64,000 nucleotides of DNA, from contig OY728153.1 of the NCBI GenBank assembly GCA_963277665.1, positions 271,906,250 to 271,970,249 on the forward strand. The letters are read 5' to 3'. The DNA comes from Viscum album (Eukaryota > Streptophyta > Magnoliopsida > Santalales > Viscaceae). The translations under genes were made by a program, and so were the position numbers. The notes under the pieces were generated by a model, which had not been told where the DNA came from, did no database searches, and saw only the letters and a list, made by a program, of their open reading frames with translations. Shown piece by piece: positions 36,887 through 50,200 of this stretch (the first letter of the stretch is position 1; each line of letters starts with the position of its first letter).

Positions 36887-39800
36887 TACATATTATTAAA
36901 TAGAGAAGTGTACATAACCATCTCATCAAGGAAAATCCACAACATCAGGAATCTCCACACCATATCACCTTTCATGAAACAAAATATTTTATGAATAGTA
37001 CAAACCATTATGAATCTCAACACACATTTCAACTATTCATAAAATCTTATAATCTCTTTGGAGTATTCATTAACATACATGTCGTATCAAACCATAGTTT
37101 GGACAAACATCATCAATTACACAACATTAAATTTTCTATATCATTTCCCTCAGCTATCCATTAGAAAATTATATGTATAAAGTATACCAAAATATCTATC
37201 ATATCCATTGAAATTAGGTTTCTCATACCATGGATAAAGAATTTACTAAATTCCATGGAAATGTACATTGAGCTTGACCAGTCTATTAACAACTCACTAC
37301 ACTTGAGGATATCATCTAAGATAAACACACATGTAGTGGTCTATAATATTTATTTTCCACCTAAAATATAATTTTTAGATATTATAGATGATAAAACTAC
37401 CCAAATACTCTATATGTATTATCTAAATCACTAATATATAATCCCACTGGTTTTTTATATAATTAATTTACATACTCGCATGGTGATACCTCTACCATTA
37501 GTTCAAATTTACACCACTATTTCACAATAAACACCAAAATAAATATTATTCTATGGATGTAAAAAAACAGATTAGTCTAATATAAAAACACCTCAAAATT
37601 ATATAATTCCTCATAGGGCCTCTCGATGTTTAACCAATTCAAAACTCTCATTTTATCTTATATTTAAACCAGTGATCAAAAACCAAGGCCTCATTATTGA
37701 AGTTTCGTTTTTATTAAGTGTTTCATTTTTTATTAATGAGAATGTCCATATGTGTAAAATTTATGGTAGATGGAGTGATACTACACAAAATTGAAAAGGT
37801 GAAGTCTTCTCATATCGTTTATAGGTGACACAATATGGATCAGTTTCAATGATAAATTGAACGAGTTAGTTTCTACATTAGTAGTTTATAAATTATAACT
37901 ATTGTTGAGATGATCCTTAGGGATATGAAATGTTTAATAAATTGGAGGATAGTTATATAAAACTTGTGTCTTGTTGAAAAGGTTTATGTGAATATATTTA
38001 TTGAATCTATTCTAAATAGATCTCTAAATCTGTATTTAGAATGTTTAAATAAGTCAGGGTCTGAAGAGAGTTGTCTGATGTTTTGGAGAATCCATCCTAC
38101 TATAACCAATAATTTTGGATACTAGAATCTATTATTATCACATTCTAAAATTATGGTTTTGATTTCTCTGGAGGAGGTTTAATTTGAGTGGTATTGGATC
38201 TTATAAAATTACACACTTTGAGTATTTATATACTATTATGAACCTTGGAAATTACATTTAGGAATTTTGAATTATTTTAATAATTCCTATAATTACTAGA
38301 TTTAATACCAATATGATTTAATGTAATTAAAGAATACATTGTATTTTTTTTAATTTTAATTGAATTATTCTAATTATATTCTGTATTTTGAAGTAAAAAT
38401 TGGATAAGTCATTAATTCATTGTATGATTCATTTCAATGGAAAAGGACTATTTGTAAGATCCATTTCAGTTATGTTTAAGAGTCATTTGTTTAACATATT
38501 TTGATAAAGGCACTCTATGTATGAGTCATAAAAAGATTATTATGTTTTATATGACCTAGGAATAAGTTATAATCTTCCGTGGATGGGAAATCCTGAGTTG
38601 AGAATAAGTGACTTATGTTCTATATATAGGTCATATGAAACCATTTAATAAGTCAACACATAGAAAAATTTAATGTTATCTGCATACCTAAATATGAGTT
38701 GCCAAAAATTTATATTAGGAATAATAAAATTAAATGAGATTATTTCAAATGTAATCATCATGAATTAAAACATCACAAAAAATAAATATTTTTTTGATAC
38801 TGGATAATTGTCATATGGATAATCTTCTATAGAATGAAAATGAAAACTCATTAGTTTTTAATAATAATTATGATGTCGGGGATTCGATACTTGTGTGGTT
38901 CCTCAATGATTAACATACTACAACTGAATTATGAACCATACATAATGAGTGAGTTAAAAGATGAGGTTCTTGAATAATTAAATGGAGATAAATTTTATTG
39001 GAAATAGTAATCTGTGAATTTATCAATCCTTACATGAGAGTCGTCCAAAATTAATTAATCCCAAAATGATGAATAGATGTGTACATGAATTTTTTTTCTT
39101 TATTAGGATTAAATAACACAAACTAAATTTATAATTCATGTTTATATTTTTTATTAATATAAAAAGGGCTACATTTTTAGTCGGTGTGTATGGACATAAT
39201 TTTAATTTTATACTATTTTTCATTGGAAAGAATCAATCTACGATGAGCGCAATTATGCTTCACATTTTTCTTATTCTATATATATATAAATCTATAATGA
39301 AATTATTAGTGAAACAATTTTTATTTTTTTGAGTAAGAAATAAGTATTTTTTAGTGGGTAATAATTTCATCAAAGTAAAATAATTAGAAAATTAAAGGTT
39401 ATGTCTATTATTTGAATTTGAGACTACCATATGAGGATAAGGGAAGATATGAGAATCATAATGAATTTTATTTTTTCATACATGAAACATTTGTTTTATT
39501 TATATTTATTGAATTTATATAGTACACCAAATAAGGAAACTATGTTGGTTATATTATGTGAAAGAATATAAGGAAAAAAATAAAAGATAATGAAAAGGAT
39601 ATATGAGTAGAGATAATTTATTTGAGTATCCCAGGAGAAAGAAAAGATCTCTAGCAATATCATGGACTTCGTGGAGGTATTTTCTGGTTTAATTTTCATT
39701 AAATCCCTTAAATTTGTCAAATTAAAAATTTATCAGGTGTTTGAGGAATATTGAGGGTGTTCTGAGGGTTCGGGACATGAATTAAAATGAAATTGGTCCA

Positions 39801-40890
39801 TCCTATGCATGTTTTGCGGTGGGTGCACAATTAGAGAAAATCGTGCACCCTAATCATGATAACTATGAGTTGTGGTTCATGGATAGTTAAACCATGCTTG
39901 GGGGAAATCCAAATAGTTGGGGATTGGACGTAGGCATTACATACAGTTGGCACATGGTTTCTCAAACCATGGAGGTTCCCCAGGTAATTGTGCGACTTGG
40001 GCCCCTCATTGACATAGGCTAGGGCACAGTTAGGACATAGTTTGGAGAACAATGCGACCAAACTATGTGATGCATTAAAAAGTGATAAATAAAAACTTTT
40101 TCATTGGGATTTTTAATATTACACATGGTTTACTTCCTCATTATTCCTCTTCCAACCCTATTGGAAAACCTAGGAACCCATATTTTCCGAAGGATCGATC
40201 TCCTTCGATTCAAGGTCATTTTAATTTATATTGGTTGTGAATTGAAGTTTGAAGTTATTCTAACACACCTATTGGTTATATTTTTTACATTATAGATTTT
40301 TTTCATTACACTTCGTATAAATCACTATAACCGTCTTTTTCATGTGGATCACAGGTTGGGGTATCAAACGGTGTTTCAATCTCGTTCAAATTCCAAGGTT
40401 AAGAGTGAATACATTTTTAGAATCAATGAATGTGATATACAATTTATATATCATAGTCTTGAAGTTTATTTTTTATGTGAGGTTTTGTTAATGGCTATAT
40501 CATACTATAAATTTGATTTATTAAATCGGATTTGGTAAAAGGGTTTGGTAAATGACGAAATAACCCCATCATGATCAATTTGGGATGCATTAAGGATGAC
40601 TATACAGATTTAAGTCCACCCATGGGTGTTCAAACAATCCCAAACATGAAACATTTTAATAATGATAATATAATTTAATATTGATAAAGTAGATCCCATG
40701 ATGAACATGTTGATATATTAGTTTAGTTAAAATAAAAATATTGATTGTTGTTTCTGGACATTTGTTATGTCATAAGGGACTATTTGTATTATTATGAAAT
40801 GTGTTGGACGAAATAAAGAGATTATTATTAAAGAATTATTAATTATACTTGAAATAAATAAGTGGGTTAATGCATGTGAAATAATAAACA
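36887..40890. other. 4 kb without recognisable gene; possible LTR remnant at 39.8-40.5 kb
   Basis: No coding motif seen on either strand. From about 39780 to 40560 the composition changes to less AT-rich sequence with short perfect palindromes, an ACCCTATTGG-containing leader-like part and no ORF above 80 codons. This looks like the U3/R part of a decayed plus-strand LTR from a further family, but no ends or partner copy were found. Confidence 0.4.
39821..39971. repeat. Two short perfect inverted repeats
   Basis: GGGTGCAC (39821-39828) pairs with GTGCACCC (39843-39850) over a 14-base loop. CATGGTTT (39953-39960) pairs with AAACCATG (39964-39971) over a 3-base loop. Both lie in the possible LTR remnant. 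Function unknown. Confidence 0.6.
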
Positions 40891-41420
40891 TGTTATGTGG
40901 TTTTTTAGAGACCCTCTCTTGTCATAAATTCACTTTAAATTACATTTTTGGAATACATAGCACATTATAAAAGCAGATTCCCAAAGATCATGATTGGTAC
41001 AATGCCTTTGGAAACATGGAAGCATAAACACGGTCACTTATGTGAGCTAAATTATCTCCCACTAGGTTCTTCATGACTATCTCCCTTCTTATATTCATCA
41101 TAGATATTACATATCTTCATAACTTGGGGAAGGAATCATAAAAAGGGGTAATCTCAAATACCAAGTAAGGGTAAAAAAGGGATACATGTAAGCATAAGAA
41201 TGAAAACAAATTTATTAGAACATGATCATGAAAATAAAAGATCTTACCCTTCACATCAAATATCATAAACATGAATCATGTCATAATGCATCATAATTCA
41301 TAAGACATGAATCAAAATAAAGTAAAGCACATAAAACATTAATGCATAACTTAGGAGCATGACATGGAATTGTGGAAACACATAAGCATATATTGATTTC
41401 CATAGTATCCAGGACATCAC

Positions 41421-41600
41421 TTCCAAGACCATATTAGTAGTCACAGTTCACTCTCATGGCCATCTTAGTAGAAAGAGTTCAATCCTCATACTATCCTAGA
41501 AGTCATGGATCAATCTCATGGACATATTAGTAGTCAAGAATCAATCCCAAGACTATCTTAGTATCATTATTTCACTCATCATACCATCATAGTATATCTC
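41421..41600. repeat. 30-35 bp degenerate tandem repeat in LTR
   Basis: About six units containing CCAT(C/A)TTAGTAGTCA, then a variable part, then TTCA(A/C)TCTCAT. It sits in the R-U5 part of the LTR, where the chromovirus LTRs carry their 26-bp array and the family-1 LTR has its duplicated ACGAGGCCTTG unit. Confidence 0.7.
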
Positions 41601-44520
41601 ATAATATTTAAAACATTACCCAATGCATTGGAGGGAGATATAAGTCCCACCCATCCCATAATGTAATCATACATACATGTTCCATAAGATCATAAATAGT
41701 CATATCATAACCCCTGAATTGAAATAGGTATCATAAACATGTTAACATTTCAGAACTGATGGAAATAGATAGATTTCAGAATCATTTAATCATAAGTATA
41801 TCCAGTGAAAAGAAGCGGGTTTCATAAACAAATAAACCATGAAAAAGAAACAGATTTCATAAATACCATGACATTAATCATACCCAATTAATTCAATTAA
41901 TATGAATGAATCCTTTTTGTAATTTCCTATAAAGGAATGATTAACGTCAATGGATGTCATCTTAGATGGAAAATAATTCTGATATATCTTATAAAAACGA
42001 TTATTGTGGAAAATATCCATTCTTTTTTAAAAAGCCTTTTCAATAAATAATTCCATTTGAGAATCATTTTCATAGAAAATACTTTGAAAACATATTAAAT
42101 AATTTTCAAAGAAATTGTCTATGAAAACATATAAAATAAGATCCAAAACAATTTAAAATAATTTTTCTTCGAAAAAAATTATGGCATACAAATAATGCTT
42201 GAAAATGTTTTGAAATCCATTTTTTTAAATAATTTGAGAAATTATAAATATAGCTTATAAATTTTATAAACATTTTCCTTGAAAATATATAATAGATGTT
42301 TAAAAAAAATTTAAAAATAATTTCATTAAATTCACTTTTAAAACACGTAAATATGGTTTGAATACATTTTTAAAACAACTTCTATTAATTCATTTATAAT
42401 AAGTTTCAAACCATTTTGAAAACAATTTTGTTTGGAAAATTATTTTTAGAATTTTTTATTACAGATTTTCCTTTTAAAAAATAAAAAGGAAGCTTCAATG
42501 TAAGAACGATGGGTAAATCCATACATGGTGTAAAATGATATTTTTTATTTTGAAGATGGTAAGTTACAAGAACAATTAACCCAAAAACCAACATAAAAAA
42601 GGCAAATGGTTTCACCAATTAATTAAAAGATCATGGAGGTAAAAAGAACATTCATTTTATATGGTAAAAGGGTTAGAAAACTGACTTATTTCGAAAGAAA
42701 AAATATTATTCCATTAAAAAGATAGGAAAAATGAAAAAATTATAAACATATATTTTAGATATTATAAGATAATGGTACAATATTCTTGGAAACCCTTTTT
42801 TGAAAACATTGATTTCTGACCAAAGAGGGGTGAATGTTGGGCTTCCCTAAAAACACATCCTTTAGTATATTATTAAACAAATAGTAGAAAATGGTAATAA
42901 TAAAGTAATATATCCTAATGTAATATAGGATAATGAGACTTTTGGATTTTCTTGAGTGATGGATAATAAGATTCTGTCAGAGGAATCATAAATATAATCA
43001 ATCCCGAAAAGCGATGAGATTGTCTCAATAAATTCTTACAACTTGGTGTCATGGGATCATATAGTCCATAATTTGAATTACATGAATATTATAATATCCT
43101 GATAATATTTATATCCATGATATTAAAAAGGTATGTATATAAACTGGGAAGAAATAGTTTAAGCACATAAAAAACATGAGTAATGAAGGAAAATTGAGAC
43201 AAATTATTTTTCCGATTTGGTTACATTGAGAAGTTAAAGCCCATGAAATAAGGATCATAAAATTGACATGTGAATACAAATAAATTGAAGTATATTATAC
43301 ATATAATAAAATCATGTGCATTACATAATACACACAAAAGGAAATAGAGGATAACATAAAATGTATCTCATAGAAATTAAAAGTGAGATGAAGTCCCCTT
43401 ACATTGTGTCATGACTCTCTCTGTACTCATACAAGATTTCTATGTAATAAATATAAGTTTATTTTAGATATTTTATTTATGTTTATTTTAATACATAATA
43501 CCATTTATGTTTTCATTAGGCCCTAATTTTACCTTCTTGTTAATGATCTAATATTAAGGATTCACATCGGGTAATATTCTCTTTGTCCTTTGCATGTGCC
43601 TAATTTTGTTATATCGTCGGTCGTTATACTTATATCATGATTCCAGTATATATATAATGATATAAATATCATGTTTATGTATTATATTTATATTATAATA
43701 ATCAATATCTTAATGAATTATGAAATGGAATACACTGTTCATGGAGATAGTAAGCCGTATGTATGCATAAACGTCATTTTCATTTTTATTTATGTATTGA
43801 AAGAAATCATGTAAATGAAATATATAAATACAAACACAAAGATATATATATATATATTAAATTAGAATGAATATATCATATATATCATATAAATCCACTA
43901 TACCCACCTATAATGCCTTCCATGTGGTCTGGGAACGAATGACGTCACTTTAAGGGGGTGGTAGTCTACAGACCTTCAAAAGAGATTATTGTATTAACAC
44001 CAAAAGGAATGTAAGGATATGTGTGTTATAAAAATAAACATTAAGCTTAATTACATAATATATAAAATATATGACATATATAAATCAATTTTCTATCATA
44101 ATGGCCACCATGATTGGTGGTAAAGTATAAATGAACAATCATCATTTCGTGACGCAGTTGTTCACCATATACCAAAACAGTATGTTCAACATCCATTAAA
44201 TGTAAGTGTGTGTAAGAGTTGGTAATCCCTTTTTCATTAAACCATCATATTATATGGAGTATATTTGTTTTTTCACACAATAATGGAATAATTTAAGTTT
44301 AGCGGGTGAACAAGGAAAACAAATGAAAGGGGCGTGAGAGAATAAATTACCTTTTAATCGAGTAACTCCTTTTGGATTATGCCAAAAGGCTTACATGAGA
44401 GGATTTCTACCCAAATGGAAACTTGAATGTATAAGTGGTGTTTATGGGAGGATTCTTGGGAAGATCATGTCTGAACTTAAGAGGATTGAGTTGTTTGAGG
44501 AATGGGTAGACGTGGTGGCC

Positions 44521-44527
44521 TTTTATA
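44521..44527 (-). promoter_or_regulatory. TATA box of diverged LTR
   Basis: The minus strand reads CCTATAAAAGGCC, the same core as in the LTR at 1790-5502. Confidence 0.68.
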
Positions 44528-45466
44528 GGATGGAAAAGGAGTCACTTGCAATTTTTAGAAACAAGTTTTGTGTGCACATGTCCTTTCCTGAAAAAAGTCA
44601 AACAAAACCATCCCAACTCAATATTTTAAGTTTTATGGACTAAATACAGAAATCTAATGGGTTTTGGACATTTATATAGGTCATTTCAGCTATTACATTT
44701 AACGATTAGTTCATATTTAAGCCTAATTTGACCTTAATCGTTGTGATTAATGTTTATCACTTGTACTAATCAGTTTGGTCAAAAATTATATTGGTATTAT
44801 TAGACACAAAATATTACACTAAATACGATGATTTCTGTCATATTTATTAAATTCAATTAACATAAGATGAAAATTTAAAATTTGTGTTAATTCTGCTGGA
44901 AGGACAAAATAAAGGGGTTTTAGAATTGAAAAATGTTCAAAAAGTTTGTTAAGATTTTATATTCAGTTTCAATGTGAAATTAATGATAATTAATAAAATT
45001 GTATAAATAGATGTAAGATTTATATAATATGAACTAAAAAAATTATTATATCATTTATAATTATTCATTAATTCGACAAAAAAGCTGGTTTAAACTAAAA
45101 GTCATACTTTTCACTAATCATCAATAATATGTTGTTTCTCAAAAAAACACAAAAATTAACCCTAGAATAATTTCATTGTTATTAATTAAAAAATGAAATG
45201 TATTTTATCAAATTAAATTCCTAAATGTTTTGAAAATTAATTTTATTATTAAAATCAGTTCATTCAAGAAAATGGTATTTTTTATTTAAAAGGACTTTTC
45301 CAAAAATATTATTTTTCAATATCAATATGTTTTATTTATATAAATCCATTCTAACCAATATTGGAAAATTATTTATTATAATTAATATAACTAATTATAA
45401 TGGTTAGGTTATAATTATCTAATTTATTTAACTATATATATATCTGTGTGTGTGTTTCATATAAAC

Positions 45467-45591
45467 TCAGTGTTTCATGCTTTGTATGTCATGTCGGTAT
45501 TGCATGTAACGCATGCCAAGTCAGTATTGCATGTAGATCATGCCAAGTCTATATTTTATGTAGCACAATCCAATTTATTATTGTGTGTGAT
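45467..45591. repeat. 27-bp tandem repeat, about 4-5 units
   Basis: Units of the form CATGCCAAGTCAGTATTGCA plus TGTAGAT, degenerating outward. It creates the short frame at 45446-45637 with an HAKSVLHV-like periodic peptide, which is a by-product of the repeat and not a gene. Confidence 0.75.
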
Positions 45592-45900
45592 AGGAATGTT
45601 TGAATTAGTGTTTTTTAATATATATGTATATATATAACTATTTTTTAGTGTCATGTGAAAAAGAAAAAAATCAATAAGATAAATTAATTCAAAAAAAAAC
45701 TATTTCCCATAATCTTATGGTGTTATATTTTTCCCATATTAAAATGAATTTATCCCTTGAAATTTGACTGGGTAATCAATGTTTTAATATATAAATGTAT
45801 CATTCAATGAAACCGACATTGTAAAAGTTGACAATAAAACTTCCCTTAAAAAGGAAATTTGGAACCATAATGGTTACCCAAAGTTTCATGTAACTCAGTT

Positions 45901-46291
45901 TCCACATAGGAAAACATAGTTTGGGAGTGAATATTGGACATGGGGGAAAGGGTAAATATTTATAGGGATTTATTGTGGTCATCAATCAGAAACAAGTGAA
46001 TTGTAAAAGTAAAGTTGAGGGCCTCAATATCATAATTCTATTATGATTTAAAAGGATATAAACTCTATGCAAATTACGGTATTAGGAAAATAGTTTTATT
46101 GTTCACATTCATAACGTTGATTAATTCTTGATAAATTCGTATAATTAAATTTTTATTCTTGGTTAGTGTTTTGAACATTTTCTAATACATCCATTACCTC
46201 AGGTAATAAATGTTTAGAAATTAACCATGATGCATGAAGCACTAAAACACACTTTTAACACATATTAAGGCCTGGAAAGAATAAAAAAATA
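45901..46291. other. Sequence left of the LINE, nothing recognised
   Basis: About 390 bases of AT-rich DNA between the approximate LTR edge and the LINE target site. It was contiguous with 53051 onward before the LINE inserted. Confidence 0.5.
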
Positions 46292-46302
46292 TTACTATTT
46301 GT
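46292..46302. repeat. LINE target site duplication, left
   Basis: TTACTATTTGT, exactly repeated at 53040-53050. Confidence 0.88.
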
Positions 46303-47244
46303 TTTTCTTAAATCATCATTCATTTTATCAAAAAACAATAGAATACATATCAATCCAAATAAAAAAGATACATATCTGAAACATGTATCCACTAAGTGGT
46401 GTAGATGAGGTGGATCATCAACATATATGAGTGAAAATACCAATGCCAGAAGTCATCCCATTTTTCGATGAGGAGACGAATTAGGGTTTTTCTGATCCGG
46501 ACAAGGGGAACTAGATGCCACCACATAGTCCGCTATATCATTCCATGGGAGGAGAGAGCCACCATATGCCACTATCAGAGACTTGCCAGAATGGGAGGGT
46601 GATGCTTATTGCACCACCCCTAAAAGAATCCTAGGGGTAGAAATCGAGGCGCTGGAATCTTGTTCCCAAAGATTGAACTCCCCCACAACACCACAGACAT
46701 GAAAAGCACACAAGCTCATTAGAGAAGTAGTGCATACCTGAACTAATGCCTGAGGGAGCTCACTTTCCCCTGTACCCGCTCGAATATTCTTCAAGGCCAA
46801 CACACACAACCAGAGATAAACTCGATCCCTCATTTTTAGATTCCACAACAACTTCGGCAATCTTCCAAGATAAAAAATAATCCTTTGAAACCGAAATTCT
46901 TTTAAAAATCTACCATTATCACCCAATGATCCTGAAACATCATAGATAATCAACAGAATCATGAAAAATAAAAAGACATAGATCTATGGGAACAAGAATC
47001 CCCATAAGGAACAAATATATGAGTCACATCAATCTTAGAAATAACCAAAATAGGAACCTGTGGACTGGATTCAACAAGAATTGATCACATTAAAATTAAA
47101 ACAATAAAACGAAATACCAAAATCAACCAAAATAAATGAGGAACACTATTAACCAATAGAGGAACATGTCAAACAAGTCTAAAAGAAGGAAAAAAACATT
47201 TATCCCTTTGAAAAATAGGGATAACAACCTCTTGGATTTGATCA
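46303..47244 (-). other. LINE 3' UTR and tail
   Basis: Follows the end of the RNase H frame. The 118-codon minus-strand frame at 46606-46962 resembles no protein I know and sits where the 3' UTR should be, so I treat it as chance. The last 60 bases (TATTGTTTTTTGATAAAATG, then ATTTAAGAAAAAC) resemble the terminal sequences common to plant L1 elements. Confidence 0.7.
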
Positions 47245-50200
47245 GACTAAGAAATATTCTCCCCATCAGCTCTTTTATTATCCAGACTATCAGCCAGATC
47301 ATTACCCTCCCTGAAAACATGGGTAATAATGTAGTCAATAGATGATAGAAACAATGAAAAATTGATCCATCTATTCATAATCTTCTAAAGTATATGAGTA
47401 GAAGTGTATATAATTGCATGAACGACTATAGTGGAGTCACACTCCATCCAAATCCTATTCAAACCCCAATTTTTTACAATATCATGGGCAGAAGTGACAC
47501 CAAAAATATTTGCATCAATAGTTGAGGTAAAACCACAAGAGCTGTAAGAGCATCCCAAAACATCAACAAAGTTGTTCCTGAAATCGAATCCATAACCTGA
47601 AGGTCTCAGATTTTCTCTGGAAGAGCCATCGGTATTATTTTTAATCCATCCCAACAAAGGAGGACTCAAAAAAACATCCCTAGTACACAACGGTGGCTGA
47701 AAATTACATTTAACCTTGATACACCTAAAAAATGAAAAATCATGCACCGAGTTGTCACAATAAGCATTACAAAGAAGATTAACATGTTCCATTACTGAAA
47801 AAATACCATCAGGGAAAGCTTGAGGATTGAAAACAACTCCATCATGAAGACCCTTGTTTCTCGCCATCCACAAGGAATGAACAAGTTTAGTAGCAACAAA
47901 TTGAAAAATAATCAACAACATAAGAGATAAAGGAAGGCAGAGCATACCTTCAAGAATTCCTCGAACAGTAGAAATATTCTTCATTTTAATATCCAAAATA
48001 TCATAAAGTTCCTTCCACATGAATGCTGCTATATCACAACTAAAAAACAGATGATCCAAGTCCTATATGTGCTGATAGAAAAGAATATAAACAAAATAAA
48101 TAAAAATACCACAAACCTGTTAACAAGAATCAATTGAGACTTTTCCCAGAGCCAGTCTCCACAAAAATGTGAACTGAGAGGGAGGACTGATTCTCCTATT
48201 AAACTTTACAATCCAATTCAAACCTGATAGAGTTTTATTTTCATGAGAGTAGAAGAATTTAGAAGTGATCATACTAGAGGGTTGTGGATCCCAAATCTAG
48301 AAATCACGAACAGAAGAAAAACAATAATTATTAATAATATGTTTAACATGATCTGGAATAGCAGAAATATCATTTAATTGATCATTAATAGAAACATCAA
48401 GGTCCATGTTTGAAATTTCATGACTAAGAGTATCAATAAGAGAAACACCAATCAAATTATCTTTCCAAAACATCTGAGAAGAAACCTGAGAGACAGACCA
48501 TCTAGTATTCACATCAATATGGGAAAAATCGATTTTAAAGAAGACCTAATAGAAGAATCCATAAAATTAATGTTTCTACTTTTGAGTTTAGTAAGGAATC
48601 TAGACCATAGGAATGTATTAGCTTCTGAGTTGTCGTTTATTAGACTCCAAACAAAATAATCCTGAAGGGCTTGATTATGAATACTTTGATTATTGATACC
48701 AATACCCCCTTTCTCAAAATATTTGCAACAAGTGCTCTAAAACATAGTTAACTATATTCATTACAAAATATTATGATTCCAAATGATGTTTTTGATTTCA
48801 GGATAATTGATTTAATAATATAAGAAGTCTATTTATAAAACATAAAGGAGTAAAAAAATTTAGAAACCATAATAGCTTCAACTAGACAAACACGACATGC
48901 CATTTAAAGGGATTTTTCTTTCCGGGAAGCAAGCTAACTCTTGATCTTACTAATAATCTCAGAAAAATAACAAGCATTCGGATGGCTCCAAAACATGGGA
49001 ACACCATGATAAGTAAAAGGGAGAAAACCATCCGTAATCCCCAAATCAGTGATGAAATCTGATTTCCTAGTATGTGAAATATTAATACAAACGTAGAGAG
49101 AGGACTTATTCCAACTCATCTATTGCCCAAAAACTTGCTCATAATACAGAAGAGATTTTGGGACATTCTTGATATTTTTTTATCCCTTTGAGTAAAGAAA
49201 ATAATATCATCAGCATAAAGGAGATGGGTAGGAGCAGAGATACCACGACCATCACCAATATCCATCATCTTACCATTCATGGCCATGATAGAAAACAATT
49301 TACTAATATAATCTTCTAAAATAGTAAAAATAATAGCAGAAATAGGATCACCTTTCCTAACTCTTCTAGAACAAGAGAAATATCCCTCTGGGGATCCATT
49401 CACTAGAACATAAATATGGGCATAAGAAAAAATGATCTTAATGTAATTAATGAATGTTTCATGAAAACCAAACATTGAAAGAATTTTAAATATAAAACCT
49501 CAATCCATTGTGTCAAAAGCCTTTTTAATATCTAATTTGGGAGCAATGTTCCCACCATGAACAGGTTTTCTAAAAAGATCGATACACTCAGAATCTGTGA
49601 CAAGACAATCTTGAATGGACTTACCTTTGATGAAACCAAATTTATTTTAAGAGACAATTTTATTAGGAATGTGAGAAAGTCTACTGGAAAGGATCATAGT
49701 GATAACTTTGTATAAAGTATTGAGAAGAGAAACAATCCTGAATAAATGAATCTCGTTAGCATTTTTGATATTTGGAATAGGAGAAATAAATTGAGAATTT
49801 AAACCTAGAGGTTGATTTCCCCCTTTGAAAAAAATTCAAAACAAGGCTGAAAACATCATAACCAAATATCTCCAAATAATTCTGGAAAAACATTGTTAAA
49901 GGCATCAAGACCAGGGGAGTTGTTTGGCTTAATAATGAAAACTGTAGCCTTGATTTCAGGTTACAAAGGAATAAAACAAGACTAGAATTATCCCTCTAGT
50001 TAACCAATTTAGGAATAATACCCTCTGTAGGGGGGGGGAGATAGTAGAAGATCCATTAAAGAGATCTTCATAATAAGAAATAATGTTATCTGAAAGATCA
50101 TGTCTATTATACATAATTTGATCACCTCATTTTATTAAAGCAAGAGGCCTAGAAATTTTCCCAGTTATTTGATTTTTATTAAGTAATTTGTATTTATATC

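Larger units (their letters stand above)
40891..45900 (-). mobile_element. Diverged family-1-related LTR, ends approximate
   Basis: On the minus strand the order of blocks is that of the LTR at 1790-5502. TATAAAAGGCC is at 44521-44527. The phrase TGTCCAAAACC(C/T)ATT lies about 135 bases upstream (near 44660). Downstream come the CGAAATGATGATTGTTC-like block (44131-44168), the ACTACCACCCCCTTAAAGTGA block (43939-43970), the CTTACTATCTCCATGAAC-like block (43735-43775), a GATGCATTGG-like point (41625), and the ACCCCTTT block (41133-41164). A TGTTATGTGG start at 40891 is the best guess for the LTR 3' edge. The U3 edge near 45.9 kb is inferred only from length. Partner copy and target duplication not seen. 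Confidence 0.65.

Noticed and set aside
41421..41600. Spaced repeats that could suggest a CRISPR array
   Set aside because: Units are degenerate, adjoin without unique spacers of even length, and sit in a plant LTR. The same holds for the arrays at 17590, 25215 and 55634.
44395..44643. 82-codon plus-strand ORF
   Set aside because: It is antisense to the promoter region of the diverged LTR and spans the TATA box at 44521. No domain.
46606..46962. 118-codon minus-strand ORF
   Set aside because: Located in the LINE 3' UTR, after the RNase H frame ends. No recognisable domain.
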